64,000 nt of DNA from an uncultured Muribaculaceae bacterium (GTDB taxonomy: Bacteria > Bacteroidota > Bacteroidia > Bacteroidales > Muribaculaceae), in assembly GCA_910586995.1 (NCBI GenBank), contig CAJUKZ010000002.1:372001-436000 (forward strand). Reading direction: 5' to 3'. Position 1 is the stretch's first letter; every line of letters begins with the position of its first letter. The notes beneath the pieces were generated by a model, which ran no database searches, was not told where the DNA came from, and saw nothing but the letters and a program-made list of their open reading frames with translations. The translations under genes and the position numbers were made by a program. Below, piece after piece: positions 1-10,100 of this stretch.

Positions 1-1
1 T

Positions 2-1477
2 GCAGCCATGACGCAGTTAGGACTTGTGTGCCGCGGAATCTGGAACAACCCGGACAAGATGGCCGTGATAGACTTCTCCAGCCTGCCGGCAAGACTCCAG
101 TATGTTGAGGGATCGGACAACATAACAGGATTCACACTGTCGGCAGTAGACAACATGACAAAGACGGGCGACAACTTCTCGTTCTATATAAAGATCAATC
201 CTGTGGTTATGAACCTCAGTGCCATATCATCCCCTATACTTGGCGACCGCACTGTGAGCATTGATCTGGAATACAACGGACAGGACGCAGCCCGGAATAT
301 CTACTTCGAATGCCTTAACGAGCGAGGCTCGATAAGCAGAATGGAAGTAGTGGAAATGACTCCGGCTTCCGACGGCCACTACACAGTAGTGCTGTCGACC
401 CCCGACATAATCTCGGATATAAAGATGAACGCCGTGTATGTAAACGGACGTAAGTCTGAAACCCTGACTATAGTGCGCAACGTTCCGGACTTTGAAATAT
501 CAGTTGACGACAACGATGTATTCGCACACACTGCCAAAGCTACCCTGACATGCAGTCAGGCAGATCCTGCAATGATGACAGAGCATGCCAAATGGGCAGT
601 GGCAGCGGAAAACGGAAGTTTCACTGACATAAAGGCTACCATTTCAGGTACGGAAGCGGATCTTTCCGGGCTGACTCCCGGTACAAAATACACTTTGCGG
701 GCTACCATAGGCAACAAGACAGCTACAGTTGCTATGACAACAGAGGATGATACACAGTTGCCTAACTCCAACATGGACCAATGGTTCAGGGTAGACGGAA
801 AGACGAAATATTGGTGGATCGATTATCCCGGCGCTGACACAAACGCCGTATGGGGTACAATGAACCTGCTCACCACATCGGTTGGCGATGGAAACACCAA
901 TATGTTCAGCCATAAAGGTACATCCTACTGCGCCTTCTCAGGCACTCGCAACACAACTGATGTGCATGGAGGAACCAACGCAGCGATAATATCCACCGTC
1001 GGTTGGGGCGACAATGATGCCAACGGCAGCACATCCACCGGAAAAGGCTGCAAGAACCTCACAGTAGGCGAACTGTATCTGGGACATTATGACTCGGCGT
1101 CGAAGTCAGCCGTATATACAGGCATCAGTCACAACAGCCGTCCGGAAAGCATGCGCTTCTGGTATAAGTACACATACAAAAACAGCGCAGACTACGGAAC
1201 TGCCGAGATACAGATCAAGGACGCTTCAGGCAACATTATTGCCCAGGCTTCGGAATCTCTTTCAGCCACAGATACATATACCCAGGTGGAAATGCCATTG
1301 AACTATAGTATCAGGGCCAAAGCTGCCAACATAGTTGTAATATTCAAATCGTCAGGCAATCCCGACTGCCAGACAATCAATACCACGAACCTTTCGTGCC
1401 CGTCGTTCGGCAACCTGTCCGACGGACGTTTCACCGGTTCGGAACTCTATATCGACGACATTGAATTAATCTATTAA
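2..1477 (+). CDS. PCMD-domain surface protein, 5'-truncated by the window edge
   Basis: The reading frame is open to the left edge, so the ATG at 8 is an internal Met and the true start lies outside the window. Residues here form beta-rich, Ig/FN3-like segments, ending with a short linker (ACTTED/TTEDDTQLPN) that enters a C-terminal domain of about 230 residues. That domain starts with QLPNSNMDQW and ends with ELYIDDIELIY, the layout of the Bacteroidetes PCMD domain (putative carbohydrate metabolism domain). The same linker and ending recur in the third gene of this operon (QLPNAGFENT to WIDDLELVY), so the two are paralogues. The next gene starts 16 bp downstream, which implies an operon. By analogy the missing N-terminus should carry a lipoprotein signal and a DUF4493-type domain; that is inference. 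Ligand unknown. Confidence 0.75.
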   Translation, partial: AAMTQLGLVCRGIWNNPDKMAVIDFSSLPARLQYVEGSDNITGFTLSAVDNMTKTGDNFSFYIKINPVVMNLSAISSPILGDRTVSIDLEYNGQDAARNIYFECLNERGSISRMEVVEMTPASDGHYTVVLSTPDIISDIKMNAVYVNGRKSETLTIVRNVPDFEISVDDNDVFAHTAKATLTCSQADPAMMTEHAKWAVAAENGSFTDIKATISGTEADLSGLTPGTKYTLRATIGNKTATVAMTTEDDTQLPNSNMDQWFRVDGKTKYWWIDYPGADTNAVWGTMNLLTTSVGDGNTNMFSHKGTSYCAFSGTRNTTDVHGGTNAAIISTVGWGDNDANGSTSTGKGCKNLTVGELYLGHYDSASKSAVYTGISHNSRPESMRFWYKYTYKNSADYGTAEIQIKDASGNIIAQASESLSATDTYTQVEMPLNYSIRAKAANIVVIFKSSGNPDCQTINTTNLSCPSFGNLSDGRFTGSELYIDDIELIY

Positions 1478-1493
1478 CCATCAACAGAATATA

Positions 1494-2789
1494 ATGAAAG
1501 CCAATATATTGAATCTGCTTTTGGCCATCCTCGCCATAATAGGACTCTCATCGTGCCACGACGATGACTGGAATCCAAACGTATCAGGCGGAGAAGGACG
1601 TGTAAGTCTCCAGTCGCTCGGTATAGATGTCAGCGACGGAGCAAACGTGATAGAGAGCCGTGCGAGCTATGATGTATCCGGATTCGCAGTCAGAATCTTC
1701 GACTCAAAAGGGCTGGCCGTAGGCTCATGGACCTACTCTGAAATGCCAGAAGTCTTCACACTCCCTGTAGGAGTCTACACCGTGGAAGTCGAGAGCCATA
1801 CCGTAGACAAAGCAGCCTGGGACAAACCATACTTCAAAGGCAGCAAGGAATTCACCATTGTCAACAACGACATAGTCAATATAGGTGTAGTTACCTGTAA
1901 GTTTGCCAATATCAAAGTCTCTATCCGCTACGCCGACGCTCTGGCCCAACTCCTTGGCCCTGACACCAAGGTCGAGGTTGTATGCAACGATGAGGGCATG
2001 CTCACATACACACCCGATGAGACCCGCTCCGGCTATTTCGCCGCAGTCGAAGGTAGCACCACTCTCGTTGCCACATTCACCAGCACAATACGCCGCCAGC
2101 CTGTAAGACTGACAAAAACATTCAGCAACATTGCTGCCGGCCAGCATCGTATCATAACTTTCACTGCTAAAACCGGCGACGGCACTCTGCCCGACGAGAC
2201 CGGAAACATCAGTTTTGGCGGTACTTCTCTTATTCTTGATGCTGAGATTGTGAATGAAAACATCAACGGTAATATAAACGTAGACGAGGACTTGATCGAA
2301 GGAGAGACACGTCCGGGAACAGAGGAAGGTGGCGAGACCCCTGACCCAACTCCCGGCGAAAACACAATTAGCATGACTCCGAGCCAGTCGCTCGTGTTCG
2401 AACCAAAGACAATCGACGCTTCTTCATGGGCCGACGGCACACCGGCATATGTAGATATTCATTCCGACAACGGATTCTCGCATCTGTTCGTAGCGATAAA
2501 GACCACCAACGGTCCGGCGGAAGAAAACTTCGAGGCTGCGGTTGATGAAATGGTCGGTCTGAACTTCGACCTCGCCTTCCCCGGTGCGAAAGAAGCCATA
2601 TACCGCGGACTCGGATTCCCTGTCAGCGCTGAAGTAACGGCAGATGGCGTTACGGACCTCCGATTCGACATCGGCCAGTTCGTACCCCTGTTGGGCGCTT
2701 ACTCCGGCACACATAACTTCACCATTACGGCCGAAGACAAAAACGGACATCAGAAAATAGAGACACTCACCTTCATAGTGAATAAATAA
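1494..2789 (+). CDS. DUF4493-type surface lipoprotein
   Basis: A 431-residue protein with a clear lipoprotein signal: hydrophobic residues 5-19, then the lipobox LSSC with Cys21. HDDD after the Cys is acidic, as in Bacteroidetes surface-export signals. Residues about 34-240 look like DUF4493: a GEGRVSLQSLGI opening followed by 'AVRIFDSKG' and 'LPVGVYTVEVES'. A Glu/Pro/Thr linker (about 262-285) leads to a second beta-sandwich domain. A similar second domain occurs in the third gene ('HNFTITAEDKNG' here, 'HTLNITATDVDD' there). There is no PCMD domain, unlike its neighbours. The stop overlaps the next start as TAATG, indicating translational coupling. DUF4493 has no established biochemical function; a cell-surface structural or glycan-binding role is a guess. 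Confidence 0.8.
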   Translation: MKANILNLLLAILAIIGLSSCHDDDWNPNVSGGEGRVSLQSLGIDVSDGANVIESRASYDVSGFAVRIFDSKGLAVGSWTYSEMPEVFTLPVGVYTVEVESHTVDKAAWDKPYFKGSKEFTIVNNDIVNIGVVTCKFANIKVSIRYADALAQLLGPDTKVEVVCNDEGMLTYTPDETRSGYFAAVEGSTTLVATFTSTIRRQPVRLTKTFSNIAAGQHRIITFTAKTGDGTLPDETGNISFGGTSLILDAEIVNENINGNINVDEDLIEGETRPGTEEGGETPDPTPGENTISMTPSQSLVFEPKTIDASSWADGTPAYVDIHSDNGFSHLFVAIKTTNGPAEENFEAAVDEMVGLNFDLAFPGAKEAIYRGLGFPVSAEVTADGVTDLRFDIGQFVPLLGAYSGTHNFTITAEDKNGHQKIETLTFIVNK

Positions 2790-4945
2790 TGAGATTCCCA
2801 ATATTAAATATATCACTCTCCCTGCTTGCCGCCGTGGCTCTCCTGACAGGTTGCCGCGCCGACGATGCCCCTCTCACCGGCGAGGGCAGACTGCTGCTCA
2901 CAACCGCAATATCTGCCGACGTGAGCATGAGCAGATCTGTAGCCGGAGAAGCCGAACTGGCCGATAACTGCCTTATATGGATTTCAAACAGCAAGGGCCT
3001 TGTGCGCAAATACAATGGTCTGTCGGCTGTACCTTCCGATGGAATCAGCCTCCTGAGCGGAAAATATGTGGCCGAGGCATGGACTGGCGACAGTGTTGCC
3101 GCCTCTTTTGACCAGCGGTATTTCACCGGAGCTAAAGACTTCGAGGTAACATCGGGCAACGTGACCCAGGTGCTCCTTACCTGCCGTATAGCCAATACAG
3201 TGGTAGCAGTAAACTACTCCGATGAAGTAGACAACATCCTGACAGACTACACCATGACCGTAGGCCACAACGGCAATGATCTTACTTTTGAAGGCCGCGA
3301 AGATACCCGCAAAGGGTACTTCATGATGTCGTCCAAAAGCAAGGATCTGACCTGGACATTCACAGGTAAACTCGGTAACGGAGAGACGTATACGCGCACC
3401 GGATCTATTCCCAACGCAAAACGCTCAACCCAATACACACTCAATGTTACCTATAACGGTACAGACACAGAAGTCGGCGGCGCATACTTCTCGATCGAAA
3501 TAGATGAGACCGCAGTCGAGGTCGAGGATGAGGTTGTTATCAAACTCGCACCGGAGATCAAAGGGGTTGATTTCGATATAGAAAACGACCTCAGGGCCAA
3601 ACCCGGATCTCTGTCTTCCGTATCTGTCTATATCTCGGCTGCAGCCGCTCTGAAAGATGTAGTTCTCGAAGGCGAGGATCTGATGTACGTAGCAGGTTTA
3701 TCAGGATCTGACCTGCACCTGCTTTCAATTACCGATGATTACCGCGAAAGTCTTGTGGCCAAAGGTATCGCATTCTCCTACAACTACGTGGCCGACAAAG
3801 ACGTCGCAGCCATGAAGATAGATCTTGGCGACGCATACCTCTCCAAGCTTGGACTTGGACGCCATACGCTCAATATTACTGCTACCGACGTCGACGATAG
3901 GCAGAACACCGCTACTCTGAATATAGTGATTGCAGAGGGCGAGGCATCGCCGGTGACAACATCCGACGTAAACGACGCCGACGTATGGGCATACACCGCC
4001 AAAGTATCCGGAACGACTACGTCCGATGCAGCAACCTGCGGTTTCAGATACCGTAAGGCAGGACAGCAGGCTTGGAGCGGAGATGCGACAGCCACACGCA
4101 ATGGTAACGAAATCACAGCGCAACTCCTGAATCTTGAAGCAGGTACGGAATATGAAGTAGTGGCCTATGCAGGCGACGCTTTGGCTGAAAACATAGTGAA
4201 ATTCACTACAGAAGCCACAACCCAACTGCCAAACGCCGGATTCGAGAACACGATAAAGGATGGCAAGATACTGTATTTCACCGACAACAAGGACAATCTG
4301 TTCTGGGACACCGGCAACACCGGATCCTCTACAATGAACAAGAACGTCACCGAGGCTGATGCAACAGTAAAGCATGGCGGCAATCAATCTGCCAAATTAT
4401 CCTCGCAGTTTGTAGGCTTAGGAGGCTTAGTCGGAAAGTTCGCCGCAGGAAACCTTTTCATCGGCAAATATTTAAAAACCGATGGTATGGACGGCGTACT
4501 CGGCTGGGGACGCAGCTTCACTTCACGCCCGAAGGCTCTTAGAGGCTGGATAAAATATAATCCTGCAACGGTAGAATATGAGAGCAGCGACTATGCCGAG
4601 ATCAAAAAAGGCGATCTCGACAAAGGCATCGTATACATTGCCCTGCTCACCGACCGAACAGAAACATTCGAGGGTTCTGCTTTCCCGGTAATAGTTAAGA
4701 CCAAAGCCTCAACACGCCAACTGTTCGACAAGAACGACAGCAACGTTATCGCATATGGTGAGAAAGTATGGGAGGCAGCCACTGCCGGAGATGGAATGAT
4801 TGAATTCACAATCGACCTGACATATTACAGAGAAGACATCAAACCAAGCAACATAATGCTTGTGGCCGCAGCTTCGAAGGGCGGTGACTACTTCGTAGGC
4901 GGCAACTCCGTTATGTGGATCGACGATCTCGAACTCGTATATTGA
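2789..4945 (+). CDS. DUF4493/PCMD surface lipoprotein
   Basis: A 718-residue protein. Its lipoprotein signal has a hydrophobic stretch ending in LTGC (Cys about 22) followed by RADDAP, an acidic context suggesting surface exposure. Domain order: DUF4493-like (from GEGRLLLTTAI, about 31-230), a beta-sandwich domain shared with the gene upstream, an FN3-like segment (about 390-475), then a C-terminal PCMD domain (QLPNAGFENT onwards, ending WIDDLELVY). It thus combines the domains split across the two preceding genes. The start overlaps the upstream stop by one base. A strong hairpin terminator follows 16 bp after the stop, so this is the last gene of the operon. Confidence 0.8.
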   Translation: MRFPILNISLSLLAAVALLTGCRADDAPLTGEGRLLLTTAISADVSMSRSVAGEAELADNCLIWISNSKGLVRKYNGLSAVPSDGISLLSGKYVAEAWTGDSVAASFDQRYFTGAKDFEVTSGNVTQVLLTCRIANTVVAVNYSDEVDNILTDYTMTVGHNGNDLTFEGREDTRKGYFMMSSKSKDLTWTFTGKLGNGETYTRTGSIPNAKRSTQYTLNVTYNGTDTEVGGAYFSIEIDETAVEVEDEVVIKLAPEIKGVDFDIENDLRAKPGSLSSVSVYISAAAALKDVVLEGEDLMYVAGLSGSDLHLLSITDDYRESLVAKGIAFSYNYVADKDVAAMKIDLGDAYLSKLGLGRHTLNITATDVDDRQNTATLNIVIAEGEASPVTTSDVNDADVWAYTAKVSGTTTSDAATCGFRYRKAGQQAWSGDATATRNGNEITAQLLNLEAGTEYEVVAYAGDALAENIVKFTTEATTQLPNAGFENTIKDGKILYFTDNKDNLFWDTGNTGSSTMNKNVTEADATVKHGGNQSAKLSSQFVGLGGLVGKFAAGNLFIGKYLKTDGMDGVLGWGRSFTSRPKALRGWIKYNPATVEYESSDYAEIKKGDLDKGIVYIALLTDRTETFEGSAFPVIVKTKASTRQLFDKNDSNVIAYGEKVWEAATAGDGMIEFTIDLTYYREDIKPSNIMLVAAASKGGDYFVGGNSVMWIDDLELVY

Positions 4946-4961
4946 CATATAGATACAATAA

Positions 4962-5005
4962 AAACCGAGGCCGGGCACATATTTTTGTATGTCCGGCCTC
5001 GGTTT
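4962..5005 (+). terminator. Rho-independent terminator of the DUF4493/PCMD operon
   Basis: Perfect 13-bp inverted repeat AAACCGAGGCCGG / CCGGCCTCGGTTT with an additional ACAT/ATGT pairing inside the loop. It lies 16 bp after the stop at 4945. The left arm is preceded by A-rich and the right arm followed by T-rich sequence, so it could stop transcription in both directions. Confidence 0.85.
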
Positions 5006-5049
5006 ATTTATGCAGGATGGAAAATAATCATTAACTTTACCTCCGGTTT

Positions 5050-6447
5050 ATGGCATTCCAGCCATCAGCCACAAAAATAAATCATAGACTGATGACATTA
5101 ACCTCATTATTGACACCGGCCCTACTTGCTGCTCAAAGTTTCATGCTGGTGATAACTCACAAGGACGGAAGCTTCAGCACAATTCCGACCGACCAGATAG
5201 AGAGCATCGAGTTCACCCATACGAATATACCTGATCCTGTCAAAGCCCCTGTAGGAATTGCCATAGGATATGTATCCTCTACGGCTATAAATGCCACATA
5301 TTACTCAAACGAGGCGTATTCTCCATCTGCTGCCAACGCTCCGGTGATGGTGACTGGAATAGTGCCGGCATCAGCCGGATTGAATTCCGACTCCGAATTG
5401 CGTGCATACATCGACAATAATACAGGAGCACAAAAGCAGACAGTGGCCACAGAAGGCGATATATCAACGGCCTTCGCATGCAAATCAATAGAATTTTCAA
5501 AACTTTCACCTGCTACCGAGTACATAGTGGTATCGTATGACAAAAGTTCCCCGACTACGTTATACCGAAACTATGTCACCACAGCCGCAGCACCCGCACC
5601 CGGCACAAAAGGCAGCATATTTCCGTCAGGGGTAAGCTCCACAACTGGATTTATCGACGTGGACAAAGTCCGCAATCTCGATAAATACGGGTATTCAGGC
5701 AGCGACAGCGAGCTATGCTGGGCCTGCACCGCTGCAGGGGCTATACAATGGTGGCTCAATGATTATGAGAAAACGACCGGTTCTGCCTACAAACTAAACA
5801 TGCCGTTTGACCCACAGGAAAGCAAGTGCTATAAGACTCCAGTCATGGACGTTCTTGTACAAGCATTCACACATTCTGCGGGCGATGCGTTCAAAACATT
5901 CCTGTGGTTTGCCGAGGGACTTAAGAAAAATCAGGTAAACAATGGCATCAAGCTCCTCAACGAAAGCTATCCCGACTGGCATGGAGGCTTCCTGGGCATG
6001 ACTCACGGAGAGGCATACAGTTACCTGCAAAGCGCGACCAAAGCAAGCAGCGCCTATGCCGATGGACGCTACACATACAACCAGATAGAGAATCTGAAAG
6101 GCTTGAGCAGTACAGATACACGCAAGTATATGTCGGATGTGCTTTACAATTCGCTCAAAGTCGGCCCACTGATGATGGTGATCGGAGGTTCTCATGCAGT
6201 ATCATGCTGGGGTGCAGACTACATAGTCGAATCAGACGGAAGCATAAACGTGACACACCTTTATATCGGAGAGAATGATCCGGTAGACGGAAACGTGAGA
6301 GATGGACTTAACCACTGTAAGATGAATTATGATGCAGGCACTCCTTGGTTCTACATGACCTCAGTTCATGACGGCGGAAGTTCTAAGACAACCGTCATAA
6401 ACTCGTTCATCGGACTAAAAGGGTATACTTCTGCTGATAATAAATGA
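5050..6447 (+). CDS. IdeS/Mac-like secreted cysteine protease
   Basis: A 465-residue protein. The signal peptide has a Lys/His/Arg-bearing n-region (residues 1-14) and hydrophobic core MTLTSLLTPALLAAQS, which favours the start at 5050 over the Met at 5092. Residues about 31-57 (ITHKDGSFSTIPTDQIESI) are the short N-terminal module common on secreted Bacteroidales proteins. The catalytic half carries SELCWACTAAGAIQWW (Cys223), which aligns with the LLCGAATAGNMLHWW active-site segment I recall for streptococcal IdeS. GSHAVSCWGADY (His382) matches the IdeS His segment, and LYIGENDPVDG (Asp410) sits where IdeS has its acidic residues. IdeS cleaves IgG in the hinge; the substrate here is unknown. 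It has no lipobox and no T9SS tail. A -7-like TAACTTTA (5033-5040) lies just upstream. Confidence 0.75.
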   Translation: MAFQPSATKINHRLMTLTSLLTPALLAAQSFMLVITHKDGSFSTIPTDQIESIEFTHTNIPDPVKAPVGIAIGYVSSTAINATYYSNEAYSPSAANAPVMVTGIVPASAGLNSDSELRAYIDNNTGAQKQTVATEGDISTAFACKSIEFSKLSPATEYIVVSYDKSSPTTLYRNYVTTAAAPAPGTKGSIFPSGVSSTTGFIDVDKVRNLDKYGYSGSDSELCWACTAAGAIQWWLNDYEKTTGSAYKLNMPFDPQESKCYKTPVMDVLVQAFTHSAGDAFKTFLWFAEGLKKNQVNNGIKLLNESYPDWHGGFLGMTHGEAYSYLQSATKASSAYADGRYTYNQIENLKGLSSTDTRKYMSDVLYNSLKVGPLMMVIGGSHAVSCWGADYIVESDGSINVTHLYIGENDPVDGNVRDGLNHCKMNYDAGTPWFYMTSVHDGGSSKTTVINSFIGLKGYTSADNK

Positions 6448-6472
6448 ATCGAATATCATAAACCACAGCCTT

Positions 6473-7063
6473 ATGATAGAATATATATGCGGCACACTGG
6501 CTGAACTGAATCCGGCATATGCCGTTATTGAGACAGCGGGAATTGGATACCTGATCAATATATCCCTGACTACATTCTCGACACTTCAAGGCAAGCAACA
6601 GGTAAAACTTCTGGTACATGAAGTACTGCGCGATGATGCCCGCATGCTCTACGGATTCGCCGATGACGCGGAACGTCGTATTTTCAGACTGTTGCTCGGG
6701 GTTTCAGGCGTCGGCGCATCCACTGCAAGGATAATAATATCATCCATTCCATCGGCCGAACTCAAGTTTGTAATAGCCAGCGGAGACCACAACAGGCTGA
6801 AAGCAGTGAAAGGCATCGGCACTAAAACAGCCCAAAGGATAATTGTAGACCTCAAAGATAAAATAAAACCTACAGAAGACACGTTATTTATAGTGCAGTC
6901 TGAGGCTACAGCCCAAAGTGCTGCCTACGATGAGGCTCTCGCCGCCCTCGTGGCTCTTGAATTTCCGCGTGCAGCTGCACAGAAAGCACTGCGCAATATC
7001 TTCAAGGCCGATCCGGCGATCACCGTCGAAGGAGCGATCAAAAAGGCTTTCGCCATGATGTAA
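6473..7063 (+). CDS. ruvA: Holliday junction branch migration protein RuvA
   Basis: A 196-residue protein of normal RuvA length. The N-terminal OB fold starts MIEYICGTL with 'ETAGIGYLINIS'. The middle carries two helix-hairpin-helix motifs, 'GVSGVGASTARIII' and 'AVKGIGTKTAQRIIVDLKDK'. The C-terminus (about 145-196) is the small RuvB-contacting domain (YDEALAALVALEFPRAAAQKAL). RuvA tetramers bind Holliday junctions and load the RuvB motor. The start is 25 bp after the IdeS-like gene; no strong terminator separates them, so some read-through is possible. Confidence 0.97.
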   Translation: MIEYICGTLAELNPAYAVIETAGIGYLINISLTTFSTLQGKQQVKLLVHEVLRDDARMLYGFADDAERRIFRLLLGVSGVGASTARIIISSIPSAELKFVIASGDHNRLKAVKGIGTKTAQRIIVDLKDKIKPTEDTLFIVQSEATAQSAAYDEALAALVALEFPRAAAQKALRNIFKADPAITVEGAIKKAFAMM

Positions 7064-7141
7064 ATGCCTGTGTCGAAGACTGCTGTATTAAGAAATTGCG
7101 AAATATTTCTAATAGGTTGTAAATAACAGACCAATCAGCAA

Positions 7142-10100
7142 ATGGCAAAGGCTCCTCGCACAAGCCCGAAAAACAGCATAATAAGAACCATTGCAGTCCT
7201 GGCGATCATTACTGTCGCCGGCTGTATGTTCGTGCCTATGCTTGCCGAGAGTCCTTATTTCAATACAAAAGTCGAAAGGCCAGCCCCTGCCGGACCGCCG
7301 GCAGGCTATGTTGAGTCGCCCGCTCCGGCCGACAGCCTCAGCCAGCAGGAAGGATATGTAGCACCGCGGCCTACAGTCCCGAGGAACTACGACGAACTTA
7401 TGGCCTCCGAGCTTGCATTCGACTTGGCCACACCGTCAAATATCAAGACTGTAGCGGAATTTGATCCGGAGACAGGCTACTACGTCGTACGCACGCGCGT
7501 CGGAGACATCGAAATAGCAACTCCATTCATGATCTCTGAGCAGCAGTACAACAACTGGCAGATGCGCAGGCTCATGCAGGACTACTACCAGCGGCGCAAC
7601 ATGGAACTTATCGAGGGTAAGGACAAAGAGCCATTCAACGTATTCGACATGAATTTCGCCCTCGGACCTCTGGAGAAGATTTTCGGACCAGGTGGAGTGC
7701 AACTCAAGACACAGGGTTCTGTCCAGATCTCAATGGGCATCAAGAGCAACAAGACGGACAATCCTGCCCTGCCTCTGAACTCCAGGCGCAAGACATTCTT
7801 CGATTTCGACCAGAAGATACAGGCAACAATAGCTGCCACAGTGGGCGACCGCATGAAGTTCAACATGACCTACAACACGGACGCTACATTCGACTTCGAC
7901 TCCAAAAACCTGAAACTCGCATATCAGGGTAAGGAAGACGACATCGTGCAGAGTCTCGAAGCCGGCAATGTGTCCATGACCACAGGATCTTCTCTCGTCC
8001 GCGGGTCTACGGCCCTGTTCGGTATCAAGGGTGTGCTGCAATTCGGCAAACTCACTACCACTCTGCTTGTATCGCAGCAGAATTCCGAGACCCGCAGCGT
8101 CAGCACACGCGGTGGTGTGCAGACAACAACATTCACTGTCAACGCCGACGAATACGACCAGAACCGACACTTCTTCCTTTCGCATTATTTCCGCGATAAT
8201 TATGACAAGTTCTGCTCACGCCTGCCATACGTGGCTTCAGGCATAAACATCACCCGTATCGAAGTCTGGGTAACAAACAAGACCGGCCGCTACAATGAAT
8301 CGCGCAATATAGTAGCGTTCATGGATCTTGGTGAAGACCGGGTACTGCAATCCGACTATTGGATTCCGGATATGTCCGTATCTGTGCCAAGAAATGCCAG
8401 CAACAACCTGCTTTCAGTGATAAAGAACGACTACCCTGACGCCCGAAACATAAACATGGTGACACAGGTGCTTCAGCCACTCGAGGCCTACGGCATAGAA
8501 GGTGGCATGGATTATGAGAAAGTAGAGAGCGCCAGATTGCTGTCGCCGAATGAGTATACACTGAACGCGGCTCTCGGCTACATATCCATAAAAAGCCAAC
8601 TCAACGCCGACGAAGTTCTCGGTGTGGCATACGAATACACATACGGCGGTCAGGTCTATCAGGTAGGTGAGTTCTCCGGCGACATCACAACCACCGACCA
8701 GTCGCTATATGTCAAGATGCTGAAAAGCACCACTACAAACCCGAAAGTGCCGATGTGGAAACTCATGATGAAAAACGTCTACAATCTCGGGGCATATCAG
8801 GTGCAGAAAAGCAACTTCAGGATGCAGATCAAATACCTTAGCGACACAACCGGTACGCAGATCAACTATCTCCCCGTCCCCGGACTCAACAATCAGTCGC
8901 TGCTTCAGGTGATGAATCTTGACAGGCTCGACAATTCAGAACAATCAAATCCCGACGGCTTCTTTGACTTTATCGAAGGATACACTATCATGCCGGAGAC
9001 CGGCAAAGTGATCTTCCCTGTAGTAGAACCATTCGGCAGCCATCTGGCTGAGAAAATAAATGATCCCGTGCTGGCCGAGAAATACGTATACCAGGAATTG
9101 TATGACTCGACCCTTGTAGTGGCGCGTCAGTTCGCCGACAAGAACAAGTTCATGCTCACAGGCGAATATCAGGCCTCAAGCGGCTCACAGATACGCCTTA
9201 ACGCCATGAACGTGCCCCGTGGCTCTGTAGTCGTGATGGCCGGTGGAGTCACTCTTGTGGAGAACAGCGACTACACCGTAGACTATGCTATGGGTATCGT
9301 CACCATAACCAACCAGAGCATAATAGATTCCGGCCAAAGCATCAGCGTGACTCTTGAGAACCAATCAATGTTCTCAACCCAACGAAAGACCTTGCTCGGC
9401 CTCGACCTGCAATACAAGTTCAACAAGAACCTCAACGTCGGGGCTACATTGCTGCACTTCTCCGAAAAAGCACTTACCGAAAAAGTCAACATCGGCGACG
9501 AGGTGATCAACAACACTATGGTGGGCCTTAACCTGGCCTACAACAGCGAATTCATGTGGCTGACAAACCTCCTGAACAAGATTCCCACTGTCAATGCCAC
9601 TCAGCCGTCAAGGATAAATGTAGTGGCTGAATACGCCCAACTCATCCCCCATTCCCAGAAAAGCGGTTCAAACAAGGGTTCATCGTACATCGACGACTTC
9701 GAATCCACGCAGACCGGCATAGACCTGCGCTCTCCCTATTCATGGTCACTGGCTTCAACACCTTACGAAAGCGGTCCGAACGCACTGTTTCCTGAAGCTG
9801 CATTGAGCGACAATGTGGATTACGGAAAAAACCGAGCTTTGCTCAGCTGGTATTACATCGACCGGATGTTCACATCCCGAAATTCATCACTCGCTCCGGG
9901 ATACCTGCGCAGTGACCTCAAACAACTGTCAAACCCGTATGTGAGGGAGGTACGCTACAACGAGATCTTCCCCGGACGCGAACAGGCATACGGTGAATCT
10001 TCTCTCATACAGACACTCAACCTCTCTTTCTATCCCACGGAGAGAGGACCATACAACCTCGACGCCACTGAAATAGACACCGACGGCAATCTGCTCAATC

